NCBI RefSeq assembly: GCF_000004075.3
Contig: NC_026657.2
Location: 29,358,408 to 29,422,407 of the forward strand
Direction of reading: 5' to 3'
DNA length: 64,000 nt
Source of the DNA: Cucumis sativus
Lineage: Eukaryota > Streptophyta > Magnoliopsida > Cucurbitales > Cucurbitaceae
Shown here: piece after piece, positions 1 through 11,122 of the stretch
Numbering within the stretch: the stretch's first letter is position 1
Layout of the letters: every line of letters begins with the position of its first letter
Made by a program: the position numbers and the translations under genes
The notes under the pieces: generated by a model
What the model saw: the letters and a program-made list of their open reading frames with translations, nothing else
Told to the model about the DNA's origin: nothing
The model's database searches: none

Positions 1-181
1 ATCTTGGATTTGGCTGTGGAAAGGAAAAGTTTCTCAGAGGATTGTAAAGATTTCATTTCGTAACACTCTGTTCTCGTAAACCAAAACAGAGCCAACCAAC
101 TTCTTCGGCTTTCTTCCTTCTCTATCTTCCAACTGCTCCAACTGTCTATCAATTCCAAATTTTCAGGAAAGGAAAAAGAAA

Positions 182-1531
182 ATGAGGGATTATTGCTTTG
201 CTTTTAATTTCTCAAGCGTTAAATTTCTCAAATCTTGTTTTCTTTTCTTCTTCTGTACTTTGTTTTCTGTCTTTCACAGTATTCATCTTTGTTCCTCACT
301 AAACCCAGCTCTTGTTCTTCCTCTAAAAACCCAAGTGATTCCTCCGGAATCTGTCCGGAGATCTCCCGATAAGCTTCCTTTCCGGCATAATATCAGTCTC
401 ACCGTCTCACTGACAGTCGGAACCCCACCGCAAAATGTCACGATGGTCATCGACACTGGCAGTGAACTCTCATGGCTCCATTGCAACACATCACAAAACT
501 CTTCTTCTTCATCTTCGACGTTCAACCCGGTCTGGTCATCGTCTTACAGTCCGATCCCTTGCTCTTCCTCCACCTGCACCGACCAAACTCGAGATTTTCC
601 TATTCGGCCTTCTTGTGATTCCAATCAGTTCTGTCACGCCACTCTGTCTTACGCTGATGCCTCTTCTTCAGAAGGAAATCTTGCCACCGATACTTTTTAC
701 ATCGGTAGTTCCGGAATTCCAAATGTAGTCTTCGGTTGTATGGATTCAATTTTCAGCTCCAACAGTGAAGAGGATTCCAAAAACACTGGTTTAATGGGTA
801 TGAATCGTGGATCTCTCTCTTTTGTTTCTCAAATGGGTTTCCCTAAATTTTCCTACTGCATATCGGAATACGATTTTTCCGGTTTGTTATTACTCGGTGA
901 TGCAAATTTTTCATGGCTGGCTCCATTGAATTACACTCCACTCATCGAAATGTCCACCCCATTACCATATTTCGATCGGGTAGCTTACACGGTTCAGCTC
1001 GAAGGAATCAAAGTCGCCCACAAGTTACTTCCGATACCGGAATCCGTTTTCGAACCGGACCACACCGGAGCAGGTCAGACAATGGTCGACTCAGGCACCC
1101 AGTTCACTTTCCTTCTCGGACCGGCCTACACCGCACTACGTGACCACTTCCTAAACAAAACCGCCGGTTCACTACGGGTTTACGAGGATTCAAATTTTGT
1201 TTTCCAAGGGGCCATGGATCTTTGCTACCGGGTTCCAACAAACCAAACCCGGCTCCCGCCTCTACCATCAGTAACGCTGGTCTTTCGAGGCGCGGAAATG
1301 ACGGTAACCGGTGATCGGATTCTGTACCGAGTGCCCGGGGAAAGAAGAGGAAACGATTCGATTCATTGTTTTACATTCGGAAATTCGGATCTGTTGGGCG
1401 TGGAAGCGTTTGTGATAGGTCATCTTCATCAACAGAACGTGTGGATGGAATTCGATCTGAAAAAATCCCGAATCGGGTTGGCGGAGATTCGGTGCGATTT
1501 AGCGGGTCAGAAACTGGGGATGGGCCTGTAA
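182..1531 (+). CDS. PCS1: Aspartic protease, PCS1-type (pepsin-like A1 family)
   Basis: Single-exon gene for a 449-residue pepsin-like aspartic protease. The N-terminus has a hydrophobic, Phe/Leu-rich segment (about residues 15-38) that should act as a signal peptide or anchor. The two catalytic motifs are clear: DTGSE with Asp91 in the first lobe and DSGTQ with Asp303 in the second. Many cysteines lie between them, as in the plant A1 'atypical/nucellin-like' group, and there is no plant-specific insert. Length and the intronless structure fit Arabidopsis PCS1 (PROMOTION OF CELL SURVIVAL 1), an ER-located protease that restrains cell death in gametophytes and embryos. The first ATG is preceded by an A-rich leader (GAAAAAGAAA) and begins the hydrophobic segment, so it is taken as the start. 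The PCS1 assignment rather than another A1 member rests on overall resemblance and on its nearness to FHY1/FHL, which is also true in Arabidopsis. The promoter is mostly outside the window. Confidence 0.88.
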   Translation: MRDYCFAFNFSSVKFLKSCFLFFFCTLFSVFHSIHLCSSLNPALVLPLKTQVIPPESVRRSPDKLPFRHNISLTVSLTVGTPPQNVTMVIDTGSELSWLHCNTSQNSSSSSSTFNPVWSSSYSPIPCSSSTCTDQTRDFPIRPSCDSNQFCHATLSYADASSSEGNLATDTFYIGSSGIPNVVFGCMDSIFSSNSEEDSKNTGLMGMNRGSLSFVSQMGFPKFSYCISEYDFSGLLLLGDANFSWLAPLNYTPLIEMSTPLPYFDRVAYTVQLEGIKVAHKLLPIPESVFEPDHTGAGQTMVDSGTQFTFLLGPAYTALRDHFLNKTAGSLRVYEDSNFVFQGAMDLCYRVPTNQTRLPPLPSVTLVFRGAEMTVTGDRILYRVPGERRGNDSIHCFTFGNSDLLGVEAFVIGHLHQQNVWMEFDLKKSRIGLAEIRCDLAGQKLGMGL

Positions 1532-3370
1532 ATGAACCGGGCCCCTTTTGATTGAAGCGTTTTAACTATCTGGGTAACTTATCACGTGATATTGATTAAA
1601 ATCTTACGGGTTTTCGTGTGTAGTCGTAGGTCCATGCTATTATGATGGTCCTTCATCTTTTAATACTCTCCGTATAATTGGGTCCCACCTACCATCTCAG
1701 ATATTATAAACTAAAAGATAAAAAAAGAAGAAGCAAAAGTGAGTTTGATCCTACGGATGAAGTCAGTTTCAGTGAGCTGCGATAGCGCCACGTGTGACAG
1801 TTTTCTTTTCTTTTTATTTTTTTTCTCCCTCCCTAGCTGTACATTTTTAATATTCATGAGCTTTTATGTAATAAATATATATAAAGAAAGTAAAATATTA
1901 ATTACCTGTGATTTTTTTTACAAAATACATAGTTTACATCATAAAATAATATAAATTAACTGTTTTTTAACCTAGTTTTTAGACAACATTGAAAATGTTG
2001 ACATTTAATGCAGATATTGCAAAGTCAATAAAATAAATGTGGAGATTAGAGAGTATATTTTGGAGAAATTCTATATATAAACATCTACTCCCCACGAGAC
2101 TATGTTGAAAAATTATGCAATTTAATGAAGTAGTAGAAAATATGAACACCGATTTATGATTTGTATAAGTCTAATTTATTCATGTGATGACTTTTCTTCC
2201 TAATTAATTGAGTTGTTGATTAAATTTAGATATTATTTTAATTATTTTTCACACCCACCCATCCTTAATTTAAAAGAATATTTTGGTATGGAATTCAAAT
2301 TTAATACCGTATTCCTATATAGCCATGACTTACATTTTGTTATGATCAGCTTTCAAAAGCATATATATATATAATAATGCTTTTTTATATACAATATAAC
2401 TCAACTAACGTATGAATAAATAAATAAATATTTAAAGTATTAAAGGTTTGTTTTACTACAAGAAAAATAAAATAAATAAAACCACCATAAAAGAAAATAG
2501 GGGTTGGAGGTGAAGGGGTGGGTAGAACATTTTATTCCTACTTAGCTTTTGATTAGAAAGTGGCACCAATTGGAAGTTGAGCTCTGCCTCCCCCCCTCCC
2601 CCCTATTTCCCTCCCCTCAAACCTCCATTTTGATTGATTATGCTTATATCACAAATCTTCCCTAACACTTTTTTTCTTTTCTACTCTAAGAAATTAAAAC
2701 TTTCTAACATTTTTGTTTTAAAAATATGTTCAAATTTAATTTGGGTAGATTTTAGTTTTTATTTTTTTATTTTCAATAAATCTTCAAATTAGTCCATTAG
2801 GTAAGTTTTCATCTTGCTAATTATTTAGTCAATCATATACAAGTATGGATTGAGCTAAACTTTTAACTATGTTTGAATGGTTTGTTACATAAAAGTTATT
2901 ATTATTACCTAGAAAAATTATAAAAAAGATATACTTTCAAGTACTAAATTTAAAGTTTATTGAAATTAGATAGAATTTCAATATAAAGTACTAGAATGAA
3001 GCTAATTGGATGATTAATATAGGTGATAGTATCTTTTTGTTATTTAAAAAAAAAAAAATGTAAACATATAGAAATTATGGGACCGTGAAGAAATATAAAA
3101 TCCAAAGTCATCTTTAACATAATATAGAGTTTAAAATTGTGGTGTAGTGAAGAAGGATGAAAATATTCGTTTTAGAATGATGGGTATTTTATCTACTAAA
3201 CCATAGGGACATCAAGTAGCTGATTAAAACAAAACCTTCAATTTCACTCTAAAACAAAGCTCTAGCAGCAACTACAAGTTGATGGTTGAGAAACTCATAA
3301 GATACACAAGATAACAAATATGCTGTTAAATTCATCTAATTAACCAAACCCACCAATTGATTTTTCCCCC
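1532..3370. other. Intergenic, PCS1 to laccase 1
   Basis: AT-rich spacer holding the 3' region of the protease gene and the promoter of the first laccase. It contains polypyrimidine and poly-A/T runs (a C/T-rich stretch near 2585-2625, A runs near 3048). No open frame resembles a known protein. Confidence 0.6.
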
Positions 3371-3378
3371 TATAAAAC
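3371..3378 (+). promoter_or_regulatory. Putative TATA box of laccase 1
   Basis: TATAAAAC follows a C run, about 85 bp before the laccase ATG. This leaves room for a short A-rich 5' leader, the usual arrangement for a plant laccase. Confidence 0.55.
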
Positions 3379-3456
3379 AAACATCTCATTTCATGTCATT
3401 CTCTTCATCCAAAAAAAAAACACAACTCAAGAGTCATAATCAAGAAGAAAGAAAAA

Positions 3457-5730
3457 ATGGTCGCCCTCTCTCAAAAAGCCATCTTTGTTAACATTCTTCT
3501 CTGTTTCATTTTAAACATAGTCAATGCAAGAATCACCAGACACTACAAGTTTCAAGTAAGCTTCATTCTTCACCCTTCACCCTTTCCAAAAACAACACAC
3601 ACAACTTCTCTTCTCATTATTTCTCAAATTGTCTTGCAGATACAACTGCAAAATGTAACAAGGCTCTGCCAAACAAAAACGATCGTGACTGTCAACGGAC
3701 AGTTTCCTGGGCCAAGAATCATCGCTAGGGAAGGCGACCGTCTCTTAATCAAAGTCGTCAATCACGTCCAAAACAATATATCCCTACATTGGTATATGAT
3801 ATGACAATGATCCCTAAAGTTTAAACGAATGGGTTAGAGTACTTGCATTAACTTTGTATATACATTCTTAGGCATGGAGTGCGGCAGCGGCGGAGCGGGT
3901 GGGCGGACGGGCCAGCGTACGTGACCCAATGCCCAATCCAAACAGGGCAGAGCTATGTGTATAACTTTACAGTGGACGGGCAGAGAGGGACATTGTTTTG
4001 GCATGCTCATATCTCATGGTTAAGGTCCACATTGTACGGTCCAATCATCATTCTTCCAAAAACTCACCAGCCTTACCCTTTTCCTCAGCCTTTTAAAGAA
4101 GTTCCCATCATATTTGGTGAGAACCTGTTTGAAAATTTGAAACAAATATTGTTTATTGGGTAAGTTAAAAGTTGAAGAGAATTGATTTCGGTTCATTATA
4201 CAGGGGAATGGTGGAAGGCTGATACAGAAAATGTCATAAACCAAGCCATGCAAAATGGTGGTGCTCCAAATATTTCTGATGCTTTTACTTTTAATGGCCT
4301 TCCCGGTCCATCTTATAATTGCTCTGCTCAAGGTCACTTCTTCACATTCGTGCTTAACTTCCCTTTTCTATTACTTTCTCAACTTTCCAAACTTTATGCT
4401 TGAAAACACATTTGAAAAACTATATGATTATCCATTTTTCCCTGAGCAAAAGGGTTGATTTTGCATGGGAAATTGTGTATTGCAGATACCTTCAAGCTCA
4501 AGGTAAAACCAGGAAAGTCCTATTTACTCCGATTGATCAATGCCGCACTCAACGATGAGCTCTTCTTCAGCATTGCCAACCACACCCTCACTGTCGTCGA
4601 AGCCGACGCCGTTTATGTCAAGCCCTTCAAAACCGATGTCATCTTGATCACTCCAGGACAGACCATGAACGTGTTACTCCACACCAAATCCAACTCTCCC
4701 AATGCCACATTCCTCATCGCCGCCCGTCCCTACGCCACCGCACCCGTGGCCTTCGATAACACCACCGTCACTGGCCTCCTCGAATACGAACCCACAAAAT
4801 CTCTGTTGAACAAGAACAAGAAACTCCCTCTTCACAAACCGGTCCTCCCCCGGTTCAATGACACGAGTTTTTCGATCAAATTTAATGGGAAGATTCGGAG
4901 TTTGGCGAATTCAAAATTCCCAGCGAAAGTACCGATGAGGGTTAAATGGAGATTCTTTTTCACGGTGGGTTTGGGGTTGCTGCCGTGCCGTAGGAACCGG
5001 TCTTGTCAAGGCCCCAATAACACGAGGTTGTCAGCGTCCATTAACAATGTGACGTTCGTGCAGCCGAACACGGCTCTTCTACAATCACACTTTTTTAACA
5101 AATCTAATGGCGTTTACACTACTGATTTTCCGGCCAATCCCCCGATCAAATTCAATTACACAGGTAAGCATAAAAATCTCTCTGTAGTATTGAAATGTAG
5201 CATTATTAGAAACGTTTTAGTTTGGTCAAATTGAAGTTTGTGTTCGATTTGAATCTAAATTTTTTTAAAAAATAGTAACGTTATCTAAAATTTGTAATTG
5301 GTTGGCACGTGCAGGTACGCCGCCGAAGAACTCGATGGTGAGTAGCGGAACGAAGGTGGTAATGCTACCATACAACTCCGCCGTGGAATTGGTACTGCAA
5401 GACACGAGCATTGTGACAGCGGAGAGCCACCCGCTCCACCTGCACGGCTTCAATTTCTTCGTGGTAGGTCAAGGCATCGGAAATTTCGACCCGAACAAAG
5501 ACCCGCCCAAATTCAACCTTGTCGATCCGGCCGAGAGGAACACCGTCGGGGTCCCGTCCGGCGGCTGGGTAGCGATCCGGTTCATCGCTGATAACCCAGG
5601 GGCTTGGTTTATGCACTGTCACTTGGAAGTTCATACCAGTTGGGGTTTGAAAATGGCTTGGATTGTTGAGGACGGGAAACTCCCTAATCAGAAGCTTCCG
5701 CCGCCGCCTTCCGATCTGCCCAAATGCTAA
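3457..5730 (+). CDS. Laccase 1 (LAC4/11/17-type multicopper oxidase)
   Basis: Six exons: 3457-3555, 3640-3791, 3872-4116, 4204-4332, 4486-5163 and 5315-5730. Together they give 1719 nt and a 572-residue protein, typical for a plant laccase. It has a signal peptide (first ~24 residues) and three cupredoxin domains. All four copper-ligand motifs are present: HWHG (split by intron 2), HAHISW, HPLHLHG and HCHLEVH followed by an axial Leu. Laccases are secreted, oxidise monolignols with O2 in the cell wall and drive lignin polymerisation. The closest remembered relatives are the lignin laccases LAC4, LAC11 and LAC17. Many N-x-S/T sequons fit secretion. Two small departures from the family consensus are [10 protein letters not shown] (usually RQLRSG) and [10 protein letters not shown] (usually NPGVW). 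Exon 5 carries a miR397-type target site. The orthologue number is not certain. Confidence 0.9.
4535..4555 (+). promoter_or_regulatory. miR397-type target site in laccase 1 exon 5
   Basis: This 21-nt stretch encodes part of LINAALNDE. It is largely complementary to miR397 as I remember it (UCAUUGAGUGCAGCGUUGAUG), with about three mismatches plus one G:U pair. miR397 is known to cleave laccase mRNAs at this conserved place. The pairing is weaker than in laccase 2, so regulation of this copy is less certain. Confidence 0.55.
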
Positions 5731-6508
5731 ATATTTCTTATTTCTTTTTTCAGAGACATTCCCGAAGGGACCTTGAATTAGATTTCATCGTTAATTAAGT
5801 TTTCAAAGTTCATCCTTTTGAATTGCGGAAATTGGAATTTGTTGTTAATTTTGATTCGTCCACATAAGTAATAATGAGAGTTATATTCTTGAATTATAGC
5901 TATGAAACTGTAATGGTAAATTTGTTTAAATGAAACCATTATTTTATTAACTTTGTTAATGACCAATTTCTGCAGGTCAAAGATATGCAAAGTGATAATA
6001 TATTTTTATTTCTTGGAAACTTCTTATATTTCGTTTCCTCTCTTTTCTAAAATCCAATAAAATAATCAAACTGGAATCCTTTAAATTTCAGTAATTAAAA
6101 AAATAGGAATTTGACACTCAAATTAAATAAAAAGGGAAATTTGGGAAAGATTTAAAGTAAGAAATACACATAAGCAATTAGAATTCATTTTGAGAAATAT
6201 AAAAATTTAAATATTTTGAGAAATGGAAATATTAAATAATAATAATAATAAAACGCAATAAGCTTCGAAACTAATTAATTTACTGTTCAGTACTCACCTA
6301 AAAGAGGAAGGCTTTCGTTAAAGAAACAATGAGCCAAAGCCCAAATTCGTAAAACGCAAGCCACCGGTGCCGCTCCCCTTTCTACATAATTAACCCGCCA
6401 TTCTTTTCTTTCTTAACATCGCATTTCGCACCGGAATAATTCCCCTAAGTCACCGGAGCCGCCGGAGCCTTGCCGCCGGTGTGTCTCCCTATCCCGCTTC
6501 CTTATAAG
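5731..6508. other. Intergenic, laccase 1 to PAT16
   Basis: AT-rich spacer with an ATT/AAT trinucleotide patch near 6236-6250. The last ~150 bp are GC-richer and include the 5' leader of the S-acyltransferase gene. An upstream in-frame ATG at 6470 would add 13 residues. Nothing else is recognised. Confidence 0.5.
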
Positions 6509-8671
6509 ATGAAGCAGGGCTTTACCTTTTCTCCTCCTGTTACCGTCGTCGTCTTGGCAATCTCCTTTATCTACTTCTCCACCGTCTTCATCTTCATCGA
6601 CCGGTGGTTCGGCTTTATGTCCTCGCCTGGAATTATGAACGCTATCGTCTTCACCGCCGTCGCTCTCATGTGCATCACCAATTACGCCCTCGCTATCTTT
6701 ACGGATCCTGGTCGGGTTCCTTCGACCTACATGCCTGACATCGAGGATTCCGAAAACCCTATTCACGAGATCAAGCGTAAGGTACCCAATGCTCGGTGTT
6801 TTCTTTGGTAATTGTTTTTTTTTGTATCTTTTTCTCTGTTTTATTTGGTAATTACGATCTTTCACGGAGTTGAAGCTGTTTGATAAACAACGACGATGCA
6901 GATCTTATTCCCTTGATTTCATTCTGAACGAGATTTTGGTATTGAAGTTGAAAAATCTTAGTTAGTCCTGTGGTTTTGTTGTCAGGTATAGCGAATTAGT
7001 AATTTGATCCTCTCCTTTTTCCTGTTTCTAGGTGAATGTTGTTCTTGATGTATTTCTGTTGTGGATTTGTAGAATATGATTATCGTTTATGATTTCATTT
7101 CTATATTAATAGAACTAATTGATGAAGGAAATTTGATCAAATATTTGATCATGTGTTTTCTTTCATTATAATAAGCCTTGAAGAATTGCATCGTGTCGAT
7201 TCTATTGCAGGGAGGTGACCTGAGATACTGCCAAAAGTGTTCTCAATACAAGCCTCCTCGTGCTCATCATTGTCGAGTTTGCAAAAGATGCATTTTGCGA
7301 ATGGTATGTATTGTATTTATATAGTACCTTACCGCCTAAAATTTTATGCAGATGTTGTCCTAAAGGTTGTTTATAAACTTTAAAGGACCACCATTGCATT
7401 TGGATAAATAATTGCGTCGGCCATGAAAACTATAAGGTGTTCTTCGTGTTTGTCGTGTACGCTGTAGTTGCATGTATCTACTCCCTGGTAAGACATTTGA
7501 TGCAATGTGATTTAGACTCTCTATGTACAGTCTATTAGCTTATTTACTTGTGATTCTTCCTTTGTTTTTTCCTTCTGTCTTACTCATTGAAATAGTTGCA
7601 CATAGACATCCTCCTTATAATTAAATTTCTGCAAATTTTTTTGTTGAATCTTCAGATATTACTCATTGGCAGTCTTACAATTGAACCTCCTAAGGATGAG
7701 CAGCAAGTTGGAGGCCCTTTTAGGACTGTTTATGTAAATACATACTGCATTCTTGCTTTTTTAATTCTTTTTTTCATCGTTTTGATGTTCATTTCTCTTT
7801 AATCGGTTCTTGGTTAAATTATTTATGCTCATTGTCACCGATACAGGTTGTAGCTGGGCTGTTGCTATTCCCTTTAAGTATGGCTTTAAGTGTTCTTTTA
7901 GGTTGGCACATTTACCTAATTTTGCACAACAAAACTACAATAGAGGTTAGTTTCTAATGGTTCTGCTTCTTGTCAGTTTGTTTGCCAGTGAATTGTTAAT
8001 TCAGGCAGATTTACCGGGCATTTTGTTTGCTTTTCAGTATCACGAAGGTGTAAGAGCTATGTGGCTTGCGGAGAAAGGTGGGAACGTGTATTCACATCCA
8101 TATGATCTTGGTGCCTTTGAGAATCTTACCACGGTATATACTACAGTTTGTTTCTCTTCCTCTCTTTTGCTTGGTTTTTAGGTGAGAGAAACCATTGGCG
8201 TCATAAAAAAGACTTAGGACTTAGGGTCATCTATGCTCAAGGTCACGGCTTGTTTATGCCTATGGTTGATCATGAAACGTGGAAAATATTATCTAATATC
8301 CACATAATGTTTTTACTTCATCGTGGGCTTCATTTTGTTTCGCTCTAACATGACATTTATTAGACTGTACAACCTAGAATGCATTCATCCATTGTCAGGT
8401 AGCTCATGGACACATGAATTCAAATAGACATGGCTGCATAAATGTAGTGCCAGCTGGTCACCTTCTTACATTTGTACTTCGGGCTTTTGTAACCCAATAT
8501 TTGAAAAATACTGTCTGGATCATATCAGTGCACTATCTCAGCTGTTCTATCTCATTACTACAGATTCTTGGCCCAAATATTTTCAGCTGGATATGCCCCA
8601 CGTCGAGACATAAAGGCTCTGGTCTTCGCTTCCGAACAGCTTACGACAAATCTATTACTGCATCAATGTGA
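6509..8671 (+). CDS. PAT16: DHHC-type protein S-acyltransferase (PAT16-like)
   Basis: Seven exons: 6509-6781, 7211-7303, 7386-7487, 7656-7733, 7847-7945, 8038-8133 and 8564-8671. They give 849 nt and a 282-residue protein. Palmitoyltransferases of this family attach palmitate to cysteines of target proteins through an acyl-Cys intermediate. The cysteine-rich zinc-binding region sits mainly on exon 2, and exon 3 opens exactly at the catalytic DHHC (residues 123-126), followed by [12 protein letters not shown]. Four membrane segments flank it in the usual 2+2 pattern, and the DPG motif after segment two (FTDPGRVP) is present. The C-terminal part ([33 protein letters not shown]) closely resembles Arabidopsis PAT16 (At3g09320 from memory). 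I start at MKQGFTFS because this matches the family N-terminus; an in-frame ATG lies at 6470. Intron 6 (430 bp) is the longest after intron 1. Confidence 0.88.
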
Positions 8672-11122
8672 AAAGGAAAGTTTCATTTCTACCCATTTGT
8701 TTAAGAACAAAGTTAGGCACCTCTTGATGACCATATAGGATTCAGATTTACTGAGCTCTTCATCAGAGTAATGGTTCTTTGGAGAACCCAAATCTCAAAC
8801 AGCATTCTAACTGTTCCATCCATATATTTTTCCACGACTGCCGTGACTTGTTGGAGAGTTTCTTAGGCTACTACAGTATTTTCGTCTACGACATCAAGAG
8901 GTCAGCAAATCTGTTTTGGGTATACTTTATCCTTTACTGTTTGATTTTAGAAAATCCATCTGAAGTTAGAGTCTGCAAAACGACGCAGTTTATAGGTTAA
9001 TGTAGGAAAAGAGAGATCCCAAATGTGGCCGAGTGTTTGTGTACATGAGTTCATTCGACACGCTAACAAATTGTTTTGTGTAGTTGTAGCTCTGTAACTT
9101 GTAACAAAAAAAATGGAGGTAAATTGCAATTAAGATACCAATATGATCTTCCACCCCCCCCCCCCCCCCCCCCCGAAAAACTGTATACTGCTTTCATCCT
9201 TACTTCTTTCTCCAAAGTTACTTTGCCTGAATTCAACAACACATCAATTTACATTCATATAGTATATTCTTTGAATTGCTTTTTCCTTCCCTTTGACAGC
9301 TGAGAATCTGTTTCTAATATATTTCCTTTTTAGAAAAGACATCTTTTTTCTTTTTTCTTTTTTCTTTATATATTCCCATTTTAATCTTTTCATTGTTTTG
9401 GTTGGCTGAATATGTTATTGAAAAGCACTCTTATTTCTTATTTACGTATTTAAACTCTCTAAAGCTTGAGGCTGAGTCTCAATTCTTTAATATGTTCTTT
9501 TTCTAACAAATTGTTAGTGAACTAAGTAAATTTGTGTACATCTCTTTTGCTTTACTTTTTCTATTTATCATGGTTTGTCAAATCTTAACAATATATACTA
9601 ACAAGTTTCTTCGAAGATCAATGATTCTGGAGAGAGCATTGCATTTTTTTTTACTTCCAGATCCGAGCTTAGTTAAAACTTCTTGTAGTTTCTAGAGGGA
9701 AAAAAAAGAAAGTCTTAGTAGATTTCAGAGAAGTGATGAAGGTAAAGTTAATTAAATTGCTTCCGAATTGAGGAATCAATAAATTACGTAAACTTCTATA
9801 AACAGTCTATTCAAACTCGAGATAATACTTCAAGGGAAAAGAACTTGTTCGAGTTAAACAAAAGCAAAGTGCAGCTATGATTTCACTTGAAAACAAATTT
9901 TAAATTTTTAATTGTGATAAATGCAGGAGTTAATAATTGAGTTGTTGAAATAAGTAATTAAGCAAAGTTATTAACTCAATTTAATAATTGACTTGGTAAA
10001 TGCCAATCAATTCTTGGATCCATGACTTATTCTGTCCTCGTTTCCAGTTCAACAATTTGGAGAATATTCCAGCTTCTTGTGATTTTGGTCCATCTCTCAT
10101 TGTTTCTTTTTAGAGATAATCATGCAATCATAATAATTCAATAACTTTTGTGCAAAAATTTGAATATTTTTTCTTTAGATCGAGGTTATGTTCAAACAAG
10201 GATTAAATTGTTGATGTTCATGTCAATATTGAAAATTTAATTTTACAAATATTTCGATAAATTATCGATATCATTGTATACTTTTGTAAATAAAATGAAA
10301 TTAAAAAAGTTCTAAATCAATAACTAATTTTTCTTATTTATAAACTAGACATATTTTCATATTTCAACTACCTTTTTAGGACAATATTTCAATTGTTTCT
10401 TAATGCTTTACTATTATTTTACAAAAAAATAATCAAAGATATGGGTTAATTTTTAAAATCAACGTCAAACATTTTTTATCATCAATACTTACAAGTATTT
10501 TGATAAAGGGTGGAGTTGTGAAATCCAAGAATAGCGTAAAATAAAAATGAATATTTTTGAGCCGTGAAGCTTAGAGAATCCTCAGTTATAATCCCCCAAC
10601 CTCAACTTCAACGTGCTTTTTGCTTTCACTCAATAGTCTATTTCATTTGTTCTTTTGAAACTTTCTATAAATAGTTTATGAAATATTGTGCAAACATTAA
10701 TATTTTTTTAAAAAAAGATTATAAAATATGAATATCTTAACATTATCCTCCGGATTTAGGAAAGTAGCTTTCAACAGTTTTATCCGTTTAAACTTTCTTA
10801 GAAGAAAGAGAAAGAAACAAAGGTAAAGAGCAGTGATGAGAGGGATGGGATGAGATTGGGGAGGACGACGATGAACGAAGCAACTTCCTCGTGCCACCCA
10901 CGTGAACCCGAAATGGACGTGTCTCAATCTCACTCGTTGGTGCCCACCATTGTTAACCCAATTCCCCCAACTTTTGTTCCCCATTTTCTCCTTTTCTTCT
11001 GGGTCTCATTTCATTTGAAAGCGCACCCAAACAGGATTATCCTCTGGATTTCATTTCTGGGTTTAGGGGCTTGGATTTGTGTCTCTGCTTCTGATTGGTT
11101 TTCTCGTCTTCTGGGCTTCAGA
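8672..11122. other. Intergenic, PAT16 to FHY1/FHL
   Basis: AT-rich spacer. It holds the PAT16 3' region, a 21-base cytosine run, T-rich hexamer-like repeats at about 9341-9366, and from about 10,800 the leader of the next gene. The leader includes CCACGTGAAC, a G-box core, near 10,899. No other gene is recognised. Confidence 0.5.
9154..9174. repeat. Poly-C tract (C21)
   Basis: An uninterrupted run of 21 cytosines (guanines on the other strand), some 480 bp after the PAT16 stop codon. The exact length may be unreliable because homopolymers are error-prone in sequencing. Confidence 0.9.

Noticed and set aside
6413-6865. A 150-residue minus-strand frame opposite PAT16 exon 1
   Set aside because: It is the antisense shadow of a GC-richer exon; its highly charged, low-complexity composition is an artefact.
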